NCBI GenBank assembly: GCA_964215955.1 | Contig: CAXPDR010000041.1 | Coordinates: 1-64,000, forward strand | DNA: 64,000 nucleotides | Direction: 5' to 3' | Origin: GCA-2706205 sp964215955 | Lineage (GTDB): Bacteria; Bdellovibrionota; Bacteriovoracia; Bacteriovoracales; Bacteriovoracaceae | In this document: positions 42,277 to 51,213 of the stretch, piece after piece | Position numbering within the stretch: position 1 is the stretch's first letter | Layout of the letters: every line of letters begins with the position of its first letter | The notes under the pieces: generated by a model | The model's input: only the letters and a program-made list of their open reading frames with translations | Told to the model about the DNA's origin: nothing | The model's database searches: none | Made by a program: the position numbers and the translations under genes

Positions 42277-43764
42277 CTATTTTTTGTTAATTCTGAACTT
42301 AGTTCTAGTCTTACCTGGTTTTGGCGGTGGTGGTGGCGGTAAAGCTCCCCCTGTCCCGTCTGGATTAAAGACAGCATCTGGTTGATTACATGTTGAACAG
42401 TCTGCTGGCTTAGGAGGTGGAGGTAAATATCCCTCTTTTTCTTCTGGATTGACTAAACTTCCATCAGGTGATCTATCAAAAGTTTCAGGATTATTTTCAA
42501 GAATTTTTTCATCTTCGATGAGAATTTCTTCAAAGTTCTTCTCAAATTCTTGATTTATTTCATCAATTGACCCCGCAGGAGCTGGCCCTTTAATTGGCTG
42601 ATCATTTCTAACAGGAGCTTTATACTCAACAGTTGGAGCAGCTTCAATTGGTGGCATTTTATCAACTGGCTTAATATCAATAACGACGACCTCTTTAGGT
42701 GCACCTGTTTCCACATCAACTTTTAAAAGTTGACCTTCATCATTTATAGTGAACCCTTGAGGTGGTGTATATTCACCGGCAGCATTTATTCCTCCATTTG
42801 TATTACTTACCCATTCTCCAGAGTTTTTATCAAATTTAGAATCAACACCTGGTGGTATAACAACTCCTGTATCAACGTGAACCATTACACCATCAGCAGG
42901 TTTAATATCGTCACCCTGTACAAAACCTTTGTTTTGTTCATTAGGAGTTTTCCTCTCATCTTCTTTTTTATCTTCCTTAATATTTACGTTCACAACTTTT
43001 TTAATTTCTTCTTTAAGATTTCCTGAGTCACCCGAAACAACCTCACCACTTAATCCTGGCGGAACAATCGATTTCATTTTTTTAACGTTCTTAACTTCGG
43101 AGACTTTAAAGCTTTTATTATTATTGAGCTTTTCAAATTGTTTTGAACTTAGCTTTGCAGGAACAGTCGGCTTTTTTCTCGCTCTCATTGCGATGGAAAC
43201 TTCCCCTGGCTTAATCATTCTTCCCTTGCTAACTATAGATTCTAGATTTCTAAGGTTATCGCCTTTATTTACCTTATTAAATGCAATACTCCCTTCGAAT
43301 AGGACTGTTGTTGTAGCTCCTGTTCTCTTGTTAGTACTAAAGAGAAAGTCAGTACCTCTTACGCCCATGACAGCGTTTCTTGATTTTACAAATAGTTTTG
43401 ATTTATTCTTGTCCATTTTCAAATAATCTTTAGTGACCTGAGATCTGATTTTACCAGTCAGAACATTAATAACACCGGCTTCTTCTTTGCTAAATTTTTC
43501 TATTTTTAACTCTGATTTAGGACCAATATTCATATTAGATTTATCTACAAAGTTTAGTCTTACGAAACTTTTATTTCCTGTTTTAATAATAGTTCCTTCT
43601 TTCAACCACATACCTTTCTTTATCTTCCCTTGATTACCATCTGGAGATAAGTGCTCAGCATCACCTCTTACAAGCTTTACCATTGCTACTTTTTTTGAAT
43701 TTTGAGCTGAAAAAGCAAATAAACTCAAAAATACAATCATACTTCCTAAAATTAAACTTTTCAT
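42277..43764 (-). CDS. Secreted FecR-domain protein with proline-rich tail
   Basis: 495 residues with a signal peptide (about 1-19, F-A-F-S-A-Q). The FecR domain is at about 25-165: W-L-K-E-G-T-I-I-K-T-G, F-V-R-L-N-F-V-D-K-S, and S-R-N-A-V-M-G-V-R-G-T-D-F, which is the conserved G-x-R-G-T-x-F. A low-complexity acidic and proline-rich region follows, with C-S-T-C and P-P-P-P-P-P near the end and a basic C-terminus. Such periplasmic FecR proteins, without the sigma-factor anti-sigma part, occur in many Bdellovibrio-like genomes; their role is unknown. There is no transmembrane anchor. The neighbour at 40549 is an outer-membrane protein, a likely partner. Confidence 0.8.
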   Translation of the reverse strand: MKSLILGSMIVFLSLFAFSAQNSKKVAMVKLVRGDAEHLSPDGNQGKIKKGMWLKEGTIIKTGNKSFVRLNFVDKSNMNIGPKSELKIEKFSKEEAGVINVLTGKIRSQVTKDYLKMDKNKSKLFVKSRNAVMGVRGTDFLFSTNKRTGATTTVLFEGSIAFNKVNKGDNLRNLESIVSKGRMIKPGEVSIAMRARKKPTVPAKLSSKQFEKLNNNKSFKVSEVKNVKKMKSIVPPGLSGEVVSGDSGNLKEEIKKVVNVNIKEDKKEDERKTPNEQNKGFVQGDDIKPADGVMVHVDTGVVIPPGVDSKFDKNSGEWVSNTNGGINAAGEYTPPQGFTINDEGQLLKVDVETGAPKEVVVIDIKPVDKMPPIEAAPTVEYKAPVRNDQPIKGPAPAGSIDEINQEFEKNFEEILIEDEKILENNPETFDRSPDGSLVNPEEKEGYLPPPPKPADCSTCNQPDAVFNPDGTGGALPPPPPPKPGKTRTKFRINKK

Positions 43765-43956
43765 GGTTTTATATTCCTCTTTATTTTTATCTCCATCTTA
43801 CTTGTCGGAATTAAGTCAAATAACTTCAACTTCCACATTCAATTATGAGACAATGTACCACTCAGAGGTTAAAATCCAGTATTTTTATGTACTTAAGCCC
43901 TAGAATTTGTAAGTAAATTCTTAATGATGACCGCTTTTTTTGGCAATATAAGCCAA

Positions 43957-45969
43957 CTAGTAAGTCTTTTTAGCTTTATTACAATAACTTGCAGATACGG
44001 CCAGAGGATTGAATCCCATAAGATGTTCAAGCTCAACTGCGCGTTTAACCGTTTTTGAGTTTGGAAAAACTTCTTGAAAAACACAGGCAGCAAACATTTC
44101 AGCATGCCATTCACTAATTTTTTTAAGAGAATAAATTGACGGAATCTTAAAAAGACTCAAAAAACTTAATTGATGTTCAAGTAATGAACTTTTAATTTTT
44201 GTTTTATATTTAGTCTTCCTTATTAATTCGAGTTGCCTTTGCCTATTAGGACTCCTCAAGATCAAATTAACCTCTTTCACGTACTCCTTATAATCATCCA
44301 ACCACTTGTCAAACCCCTTATTCAAAAAGACTTGTGATATTGTTATTTGATCAATAACCTTCTCTTTTAATCGATATGAGTTTAGATACTTACCTAAATA
44401 AGGTTCCTTTTTAATTTTCCAGCGCTTAGGTATTTCCCTATTTTCTATTATATGTCCGACTTCATGGGCTAAACTATGAACAATAATTGGAATCACAAAT
44501 GATTGAACAAAAAGCTTAAAATCAGTTCCTTTAAATTTTAGTTGATATTCTTGATTTAGAAATAAACTTAATTTTGCAGGGTAATACTCAATTGTTTGAG
44601 ACTGAGGTATATAAGAGAAAAAAACCCTTTTGCCATAATTAAAAACGGGATCTGTAGCCTTAATATATTTCAGTTTTTTAATTCTTTCTTTAAACTTAGG
44701 AGCAAGTTGATTAAAAACTTCTAAAACAATTTGCTCATGAGAAACCTCTTTGCTGGAAAGAACTTTCACATATTTTTTGGTTCTATTTAAGACTCTATTT
44801 TTCTCTTTTTGAGAGAAATAATTATTATTGATTCTAATCTCATTTACCTCTTTACCAACAATATATTCTCCAACACTTGGATCTTCAAGGTTTCCTATTC
44901 CATCATTATCCCAGTCAGAGTCTTCAGCACTTAAAATAAGATCTGTCCCAGTTGTTGAAAGGGTAAAGTCTCTAATTCCATCCTGATCAAAGTCACTTAA
45001 TAAAAGGTCAAAGTCCAACTTCCCCTTAATAATAAGATTCATTTGGTCTAATTCATCATCACTAAAAAGAAGAGAGCTATCACTAATTTTATTGGAAACA
45101 GGAAATGTCTTATGTTGAAAACCATTAGGCACTTGAAAATAACTCAAATCATTTACAACCTCATTTTCAAGAATTTCTTTAAGTCCTAAAATTAATAAAC
45201 TTTCATCTTTTGAATAATTTTTTAAAGTTGTAGTTTTTGTGATAAAGCCCTTTTCCTTAGCTCTGGTTTCTAGATCTAAGCTATGAAGACCACCAATAAC
45301 AACCACAAAATCTGATCCTTTTGATTTAGCCAACCTTTTAATAAAAATACTATTTCTCTTCTTTAGAAAAAGCTCAAATCTATTTAAAGCATCTTTTGCT
45401 TTATTTAAGCTAAACCTTAAAATATTTTTCTCAATGGCTTCAGGGTAAATTTCAAGGAGCTGATTCTTATATTTCAAAAACTTCTCAGGATCTGTTTTTT
45501 TAAATAACTTTAATTTTTGATAAAAACCAGTGAAACCTCTTAAATCAGATAAAGCCTTGAGATTTTCTTTTATTAAACTTTCGCTATCACCACAAATAAT
45601 ATTAGCATTAGGATATTTGGCCAACAATTTCATAGGAACAGGTGCCATAATATTTTTAAATTGTTTAGACTCAGTATAAGCTTTGAGACTCTCTAAGTTC
45701 CAACCATTATATTTAATTTGAAATTTCTCTTTTATACTACCTTCACAACCTTCGGCTAAAACAACGAGATTTCTATTCTCTAAATATCTTTTTTCTAGAT
45801 ATTTATAGATTTCCTTTTGATTTTTATACTGGGGCAATTTTTTTGATTCTTCAATATTTAATGTCTGTTCATGGCTTGCTAAATGCCATTGCTTTATAAT
45901 TTCAAGCTTCCTTTCATTCTTGCAAGAGACTAAAGAGATCAGGAAAATGGGTATCAAATATGTTTTCAT
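43957..45969 (-). CDS. Lipoprotein with HExxH and calcium-loop motifs
   Basis: 670 residues with a lipobox (S-L-V-S-C, Cys16). The N-terminal half (about 25-260) has the order V-L-A-E-G ... V-V-V-I-G-G-L-H-S-L-D, recalling TraB/EreA-like folds (pattern only). Two calcium-loop-like stretches follow: D-F-D-Q-D-G-I-R-D (326-334) and D-S-D-W-D-N-D-G-I-G-N (350-360), like thrombospondin type 3 or dockerin loops. The C-terminal domain has HEVGH at 502-506 and a second acidic cluster E-W-H-A-E (620-624), suggesting a zinc site. Possibly a surface metallopeptidase. Its start overlaps the endonuclease gene by four bases. Confidence 0.7.
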   Translation of the reverse strand: MKTYLIPIFLISLVSCKNERKLEIIKQWHLASHEQTLNIEESKKLPQYKNQKEIYKYLEKRYLENRNLVVLAEGCEGSIKEKFQIKYNGWNLESLKAYTESKQFKNIMAPVPMKLLAKYPNANIICGDSESLIKENLKALSDLRGFTGFYQKLKLFKKTDPEKFLKYKNQLLEIYPEAIEKNILRFSLNKAKDALNRFELFLKKRNSIFIKRLAKSKGSDFVVVIGGLHSLDLETRAKEKGFITKTTTLKNYSKDESLLILGLKEILENEVVNDLSYFQVPNGFQHKTFPVSNKISDSSLLFSDDELDQMNLIIKGKLDFDLLLSDFDQDGIRDFTLSTTGTDLILSAEDSDWDNDGIGNLEDPSVGEYIVGKEVNEIRINNNYFSQKEKNRVLNRTKKYVKVLSSKEVSHEQIVLEVFNQLAPKFKERIKKLKYIKATDPVFNYGKRVFFSYIPQSQTIEYYPAKLSLFLNQEYQLKFKGTDFKLFVQSFVIPIIVHSLAHEVGHIIENREIPKRWKIKKEPYLGKYLNSYRLKEKVIDQITISQVFLNKGFDKWLDDYKEYVKEVNLILRSPNRQRQLELIRKTKYKTKIKSSLLEHQLSFLSLFKIPSIYSLKKISEWHAEMFAACVFQEVFPNSKTVKRAVELEHLMGFNPLAVSASYCNKAKKTY

Positions 45970-46700
45970 TTACAAAAGTCCTCTACAAATTTATTACGAC
46001 TACCTTGAAGTTTTGCTTTCAGTCTTGATATACGACACTCATCCTCAGAAACGGGATCAATTTTATTCCAAGCTTCAAAGAGTTTCATATTTTTCTTAGA
46101 TATAATTCCCCTACCAGGGTAAGTTTCATTCATATAAAAGTAAATTCTTGCGATATCGCCCTTTATATCTTTAGCCACATTGATTTTTCGTTTTTGTTTC
46201 CAAAATCTATTTTTACATAATTCTTCAGATTTCCCCCTAAATTCTGCAAACGATAGATTACTCCTTAAAGCATTAACTGCCCCAACACTGGGGACTAAGT
46301 TATGAAGGTTACCTTCCATTTCCCGAAACGTAGAATTCAATTTAGCAGTACACTTTCTTTTACTTTTTTGCTTTGGGCAGTATTTTTTATTATCTCTCCA
46401 CTCTTTAAAAGCATTCCCAAATGCATGAGCAGGTACAATATGTTCCCACTCCAACCTTTTTTTTCTCTTCTTATACTTTTTAGTCAAAATATCACAAGAC
46501 TTTGCCTTAATTGATTTCTTCTGATACCGACATTTGCAATAAAAAGTTTCATTCTTTTTTCCGTAAACCTGGTTTGCCAAAATTGATTTTGCCTTCCCAA
46601 AGTTCAAAACGGAGTCTTTTGACCAGCTTACAGATGAAATGAGAAGAATCTCAAAAATAAAGCATATCTTAAGAAAATTGTTTAAAGTTTGTACGGCCAT
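45966..46700 (-). CDS. Secreted endonuclease I family nuclease
   Basis: 244 residues from ATG 46700, where a signal peptide begins (M-A-V-Q-T-L-N-N-F-L...S-V-S-W-S-K). An earlier ATG at 46745 would leave only nine bases to the divergent gene. The family signature is E-W-E-H-I-V-P-A-H-A-F-G (about 87-98) and G-N-L-H-N-L-V-P-S-V-G, followed by the N-x-x-R-S-N region: these are the beta-beta-alpha metal residues of EndA/Vvn-type nucleases. Eight cysteines likely stabilise it outside the cell. A role in digesting prey or environmental DNA would fit. Coupled to the lipoprotein gene by a 4-base overlap. Confidence 0.88.
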   Translation of the reverse strand: MAVQTLNNFLKICFIFEILLISSVSWSKDSVLNFGKAKSILANQVYGKKNETFYCKCRYQKKSIKAKSCDILTKKYKKRKKRLEWEHIVPAHAFGNAFKEWRDNKKYCPKQKSKRKCTAKLNSTFREMEGNLHNLVPSVGAVNALRSNLSFAEFRGKSEELCKNRFWKQKRKINVAKDIKGDIARIYFYMNETYPGRGIISKKNMKLFEAWNKIDPVSEDECRISRLKAKLQGSRNKFVEDFCK

Positions 46701-46754
46701 AACAAATTTTACACTAAAACTGTTTAAAATTATATATTTAGGCATAATAAGATT
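46701..46754. promoter_or_regulatory. Divergent promoter region
   Basis: The 54-base gap between the endonuclease start (46700) and the gene at 46755. On the minus strand it has TATAAT (46729-46734), about 27 bases before the endonuclease start. On the plus strand TTACAC and TATATT lie 18 bases apart upstream of the other gene. No experimental support. Confidence 0.4.
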
Positions 46755-47426
46755 ATGGATTGGAAGTATTTAATTATCTCATTTTTTATTTTTAACAACA
46801 TGAACCTGGTTTTAGCTAGTGAGCAGTCTTCTTTTAAACTTAATTATAAGAATTTGAACACTATAACCTCACTGGTTTGTAAAAGTATTGAGATAAATAG
46901 ATCTCACAATAAAATCCATTTAAACAACTTTAAACTAGATAAAACCAGCTTTGATTCAAACTCGATAAATATTAATTATGAGATTTCTGGCAACTGTAAT
47001 ACTGAATACTCTCTTAGTACTGGAAAACTTCTTGCCCTTGGAGACGAAATTAACATTACCGCCAAAAAATCCAAGAATATTTTAAGTTATTCAGGAACAA
47101 TAGGTTTATTAAAAATAGATGTTTTATTTAACTCAAATTCGGAACCTCATAAGCTAGTGGTGACTAATACATTTCTGAATGAGAGGAGTACACATAATCT
47201 AAATAAAACAGTTTGGGCAGAGTCTGATTCCACATTCTCTTTTAATAAAGAAAGAACAATTGCTGTAAGAAAAAATGGTAAAAAAATTGCGATTGAAAGA
47301 GATCTTGCTTTAATTTATTCGAATCACGATAAGCATTACAATATCTGGAGTTTTTCATCTTTTGGTTGTTCTTCGAAAACAACTATAAAGAAAGAAGACT
47401 GTGAAAAACTCTTAAGAGATAGCTAG
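46755..47426 (+). CDS. Secreted protein, unknown function
   Basis: 223 residues with a signal peptide (about 1-21, L-V-L-A-S). The mature part has strand-rich Asn/Ser/Lys sequence, four cysteines (V-C-K-S; G-N-C-N; G-C-S-S; E-D-C-E) and no recognised domain. Divergent from the endonuclease gene; its stop lies two bases before the end of the convergent rhomboid-like gene. Confidence 0.65.
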   Translation: MDWKYLIISFFIFNNMNLVLASEQSSFKLNYKNLNTITSLVCKSIEINRSHNKIHLNNFKLDKTSFDSNSININYEISGNCNTEYSLSTGKLLALGDEINITAKKSKNILSYSGTIGLLKIDVLFNSNSEPHKLVVTNTFLNERSTHNLNKTVWAESDSTFSFNKERTIAVRKNGKKIAIERDLALIYSNHDKHYNIWSFSSFGCSSKTTIKKEDCEKLLRDS

Positions 47427-47428
47427 AC

Positions 47429-48919
47429 CTAAGAAGCCTTAAGCTTTCGTTCTAAATTTATGAAAACATTCTTTGAAAACTCATCAATATTAGCATGCTT
47501 AAAATACATTACTAGCTCAGAGAAACTCTCTAAGTCATCTTTTGGTAATTGATACAGTTCACTTGAAATATTATTTTTTTCACTAGTTTCTTGGACTAGT
47601 GCCAAGAACAACATTTTAAATAAGATACGCCACTGTTTTTTTAAAGAATGATCTTCACTCATCTCTTTAATCATTTTAATTGGTAGAAATCTTAGGATGG
47701 GTAAAAAATCCAACTCAATATTCATTTTATTAACACTATTAACGAGGACTAACCTTGAACCTTCCCCTATGAATGGCAATACAAAGCGAAAATGCCCATA
47801 AAAAGCTTTTTGATTAACTCCTTGTTCCAATCCTATGTGAATTTTGCTCAAATAATAATTATTCAAAAAAAGACTTGAAGGATTATTATGCAATAGAGGT
47901 TTTAGTTTATTTAAAGATTCAAAGATATCATGCTCTCTATCAATAGATTTCCATGATCTATACTCATTAATGGAAAAAAAACCTTTTTTATAGACGCCAA
48001 GAAACTTTGAAAAATGTCCCAAAAACAACCCCAAAGTAAAACCTAAAAAATGAGCTCTTCCAGGAATGACAGAGGAGAACGATAAATAAAAAAGTAAACT
48101 TCCTAGGATATAAATAACAATAGAGCAAAGACCATAAGAAATTTTATGGGAATTTATTTGAAACTTATATCCCCACATACTTGTTGTAAAAATACCACTT
48201 AAGTAACTTAATAGGATTCCTCCCCCTAGAATGATAGAGGTTGAATCACTCGATAAAGTTTCTACATAATATTTTAAAATGAAAAAACTTGGTATCAATA
48301 CTATAAATGGAAAATAAAGTTTTCCAAACTTAACCTCCATAAAGATACCAAGGAATAAAGTTGATAAAACAACAAATATAATACTAAATGTCCCTTCAAC
48401 ACTAAAAAGCGAGGATAAAAGTCTTATTAAACTTTGATGTTGTTTAGTCAAAAAAGTACTTGAATCAGTTAAGGAATGTAATTTAAATTTCTTTTGGTCT
48501 AACAGTTCATTAAATCTTTCATAAGATGGAAGTTCTTTAACAGATTTATCTGCACGATGTAGCTTTTGGAAAAATTGTTCATAGTGCTTAGTTGCTGAAA
48601 ACTTCTCTCCCATTCCTTCGAGAAGAACTTCGATATTTTTGGTACGACTTTTCTCAAATACAAAATTATCTCTTCTTAACTTAAAAAATGGCTTCGAAAA
48701 TAAGCAGTTCTCTCTTTCGACAACTCTACTTAAGCAAAACTCTAAATAGAGCTTACTCTGGATAAGATTGAGATCCTTCTGAATTGGGAGACTTTTTATA
48801 TGACTTGTAAGTGCATTTGGATTTACGCTAAAGACGCTAACAATCAAAAATGTCAGTGCAACTAGATAAGAAAAATATGTTTTCTCTTTAGGTCGAATCC
48901 CGATGTAATTAAAATCCAT
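47429..48919 (-). CDS. Rhomboid-like protein lacking the catalytic serine
   Basis: 496 residues. An N-terminal helix (17-37), a soluble helical region (45-160), then six helices (about 166-305), and a soluble C-terminal part. Helix 2 ends G-I-F-M-E-V-K-F-G (191-199, the G-x3-E-x3-G rhomboid motif). Helix 6 is A-H-F-L-G-F-T-L-G-L-F-L-G (289-301), an exact fit to the A-H-x2-G-x3-G-x3-G motif with the catalytic histidine (His290). At the helix 4 position where G-x-S-G is expected the protein reads L-G-G-G (231-234), so Gly233 replaces the nucleophilic serine. An inactive rhomboid (pseudoprotease) is the best interpretation. C-terminal domain unknown. Confidence 0.78.
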   Translation of the reverse strand: MDFNYIGIRPKEKTYFSYLVALTFLIVSVFSVNPNALTSHIKSLPIQKDLNLIQSKLYLEFCLSRVVERENCLFSKPFFKLRRDNFVFEKSRTKNIEVLLEGMGEKFSATKHYEQFFQKLHRADKSVKELPSYERFNELLDQKKFKLHSLTDSSTFLTKQHQSLIRLLSSLFSVEGTFSIIFVVLSTLFLGIFMEVKFGKLYFPFIVLIPSFFILKYYVETLSSDSTSIILGGGILLSYLSGIFTTSMWGYKFQINSHKISYGLCSIVIYILGSLLFYLSFSSVIPGRAHFLGFTLGLFLGHFSKFLGVYKKGFFSINEYRSWKSIDREHDIFESLNKLKPLLHNNPSSLFLNNYYLSKIHIGLEQGVNQKAFYGHFRFVLPFIGEGSRLVLVNSVNKMNIELDFLPILRFLPIKMIKEMSEDHSLKKQWRILFKMLFLALVQETSEKNNISSELYQLPKDDLESFSELVMYFKHANIDEFSKNVFINLERKLKAS

Positions 48920-48983
48920 AACCCTTTATCGGATAATTCTAAAAAAATTCAAAGAGTTATGGACCTATTTAAATAAAAATATT

Positions 48984-49514
48984 TCAGGCAGCTTTATCTT
49001 GATCATTTTCATCAGATTTCTCTTTATTTTGAAGATCTTTTAAAATTAAATATTCTGAAAAATTAATGATATTATCCATGTTTGTCTCATGATTCGGATC
49101 TCCTTTATTAATATAATAATCTACTGACCATCTTCCGGAGCCATGATACAGAGTCACACATAGTAAAAAGAACATAAGCATAGAAACTTCTAACCCTTGT
49201 CCCACAGTAAAAAAACCTTCCTGTAAATGAACGAAGGTCACAGCCCCAAATAAAATAGGTAAATTGGCCAAAACCGCAATCCGGGTTAAAAGACCTGCAG
49301 CGATACATAGCCCACCAACAATATGAGCGAAGATAATATAGTGAGAAATAATAAAATCCCCATAAGAAACTGCAGTACTAGTCAATTCGAAAAGCTCTGT
49401 TAAATTTTGAATGAAGTATATGCCTTTTCCTATAAGAGCTATACCTACGTAAGCCCTTAAAAGGTCCATCGACAATTCTTTTGATTCCTCGATATCAGGT
49501 AATTTTAGATTCAT
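48984..49514 (-). CDS. DoxX-family membrane protein
   Basis: 176 residues with four hydrophobic segments (about 19-38, 52-76, 80-98, 105-124). The A-Y-V-G-I-A-L-I-G-K-G start of helix 1 and the H-I-V-G-G-L-C-I-A-A-G-L-L-T-R-I-A turn are DoxX/DoxD hallmarks. DoxX proteins link to quinone or thiol redox chemistry in some bacteria; the role here is open. The C-terminal tail is charged and ends D-K-A-A. Confidence 0.85.
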   Translation of the reverse strand: MNLKLPDIEESKELSMDLLRAYVGIALIGKGIYFIQNLTELFELTSTAVSYGDFIISHYIIFAHIVGGLCIAAGLLTRIAVLANLPILFGAVTFVHLQEGFFTVGQGLEVSMLMFFLLCVTLYHGSGRWSVDYYINKGDPNHETNMDNIINFSEYLILKDLQNKEKSDENDQDKAA

Positions 49515-49569
49515 AAAAACTCCTTTAATTTTAGATATTTAAGAGCTTAACAAATCAAGATTAAGGAAA

Positions 49570-49593
49570 TATAAAAGGCCTCTTACGAGGCCC
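49570..49593 (-). terminator. Terminator of the symporter gene
   Basis: GGCCTC (49577-49582) and GAGGCC (49587-49592) form a perfect stem with loop TTAC; on the minus strand TTTTATATTT follows. It is about 25 bases past the stop of the 49617 gene. Confidence 0.85.
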
Positions 49594-49616
49594 TATATAG
49601 AGTGAAAATTTAGTTT

Positions 49617-50969
49617 TTAGACATTAGGTTTTTCTTCCCTACTCATGACGAAATGCGGTTCATCTGCATCACTGACGTGAGGTTCGCCTAATTGACCTTC
49701 CTGATTAGCGATAACAACTGAAACTGCCGCATCACCTGTAACGTTAACAGTAGTACGAAGCATATCTAAGATACGATCAACCCCTAAAATTAACGCGATT
49801 CCAGCACTTGGAACTCCAATAGCTTCTAATACAATAAGAAGCATAATTATACCGGCTCCAGGAACTCCAACAGTTCCAACAGAAGCAAGTACAGCTGTGA
49901 AGATAATTGTTAATTGATCACCAAAAGTCAGAGAAATTCCAGTTGCTTGAGCAATAAATACTGCTGCAACTGCTTGGTATAATGCTGTACCATCCATATT
50001 AATTGTAGAACCTAGTGGAAGAACGAAAGAAGTTACTTCTTCTTCAACTCCAAGATTCTTTTCACACCTCTCCATAGTAACTGGTAAAGTCGCTCCACTT
50101 GAACTGGTAGAAAATGCTACCAACTGAGCTGGTCCAATTCCTTTAAAAAATGTCTTTAGCTTCATTGGAGTTAAAAACTTGATCATTAATGAAAATGTGA
50201 GACCTGCATGAAGGAATAAAGCTAAAACAACAACAAAACAATAAAAACCTAAAGCAGAAATGAGTTCAGTTATTGATGATAGGTCATCACCGGCAACGGA
50301 GACGATGGTATTTGCCAATAATGAAAAGACCCCAAATGGAGCTAATAGCATGGCCATATCAACAACTTTAAGAACCACCTCATTTGCATTATCTAATATG
50401 GATACTAATTGTTCTGATTTCGAATTTTCAATTTGAATCAAGGCAATCCCAAACAGAATAGCAACAATTACAACTTGTAGCATATTTCTATTGTTAGCAC
50501 TTGCTTCAACAATATTTTGTGGAACCATATCTACAATAGGCTGAAGAGGTCCCCTATCCTTTGTTGCTTTCTTAGCATTTGACTCTTTATCCTGCACTTT
50601 AGCCTGATAACTTTTTTGAAGTTTATCTGTAAGATCCTTTGGAATCGACTCTCCTGGCTTTAAAAGGTTTACGGCCAACAAACCAATGGTCACTGCAACT
50701 GCAGTAGTCCCCATATATATTGCAATAGTTTTTCCACCCATTCGAGATAATTTTTTAATATCACTCAAAGAAGCAACTCCAACCACAAGTGAAGTTAAAA
50801 CTAAAGGAACTGCTATCAACTTAAGCATATTGATAAAGATTTTTCCCCAAGGAGAAATCCAATTAAGAGTAAACTCTTGCCATCCCATCCCAACGGATAG
50901 AACACCCCATAATAAACCTAAAATCATTCCAATAATGATTTTCCAATGCAGCTTTTGGTACCACTTCAT
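49617..50969 (-). CDS. Dicarboxylate/amino acid:cation symporter (DAACS)
   Basis: 450 residues with about eight helices and two re-entrant hairpins. The family blocks are intact: S-T-S-S-S-G-A-T-L-P-V-T (HP1), P-L-G-S-T-I-N-M-D-G-T-A-L-Y (helix 7 with N-M-D-G-T), and G-V-P-G-A-G (HP2). It is GltP/DctA-like, moving glutamate, aspartate or C4-dicarboxylates in with Na+ or H+ at the inner membrane; the substrate cannot be set from sequence. An unusual charged loop (about 133-155) precedes helix 4. A 240-base gap without genes lies upstream. Confidence 0.93.
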   Translation of the reverse strand: MKWYQKLHWKIIIGMILGLLWGVLSVGMGWQEFTLNWISPWGKIFINMLKLIAVPLVLTSLVVGVASLSDIKKLSRMGGKTIAIYMGTTAVAVTIGLLAVNLLKPGESIPKDLTDKLQKSYQAKVQDKESNAKKATKDRGPLQPIVDMVPQNIVEASANNRNMLQVVIVAILFGIALIQIENSKSEQLVSILDNANEVVLKVVDMAMLLAPFGVFSLLANTIVSVAGDDLSSITELISALGFYCFVVVLALFLHAGLTFSLMIKFLTPMKLKTFFKGIGPAQLVAFSTSSSGATLPVTMERCEKNLGVEEEVTSFVLPLGSTINMDGTALYQAVAAVFIAQATGISLTFGDQLTIIFTAVLASVGTVGVPGAGIIMLLIVLEAIGVPSAGIALILGVDRILDMLRTTVNVTGDAAVSVVIANQEGQLGEPHVSDADEPHFVMSREEKPNV

Positions 50970-51107
50970 ATTAATCCTTTCTAAATGTATTTAATAATTC
51001 AATTCTAAGCTGATTGGTTTTATTGATCAAGAGGAGTCCCTTGTTTCATAATAAATTCCAAAGCAAAAAACTCACGTATAAAAGAAGACAGAACCAAATA
51101 AGCGACA

Positions 51108-51129
51108 AAAGTCTTTACCTAAAGGCTTT
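51108..51129 (-). terminator. Possible terminator of the 51214 gene
   Basis: AAAGTCTTTA and TAAAGGCTTT form a 10-bp imperfect stem (one G-T pair) closed by only two bases. On the minus strand TTTTG follows. It is 85 bases beyond the stop, so the assignment is tentative. The remaining 50970-51213 gap shows no gene. Confidence 0.35.
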
Positions 51130-51213
51130 TAGAAAACTTATAAAAATTTCTATTTTATGAAGTGTCCCGAGTAAAGGAGTCAACAATTTTATTCATTTAA
51201 CAAAGATCAAATT

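Noticed and set aside
43936..43955. TTGGC/GCCAA hairpin at the end of the 43957 gene
   Set aside because: On the minus strand it is followed by A residues, not T, so it is not a terminator for that gene.
43893..44114. A 73-residue frame on the minus strand overlapping the end of the 43957 lipoprotein gene
   Set aside because: It runs in another frame through the lipoprotein coding region with no ribosome-binding site and no domain; the lipoprotein gene has much better support.
46701..46745. Longer N-terminus of the endonuclease (ATG 46745)
   Set aside because: It would leave nine bases between divergent starts, put 15 residues before the signal peptide and cover a TATAAT box.
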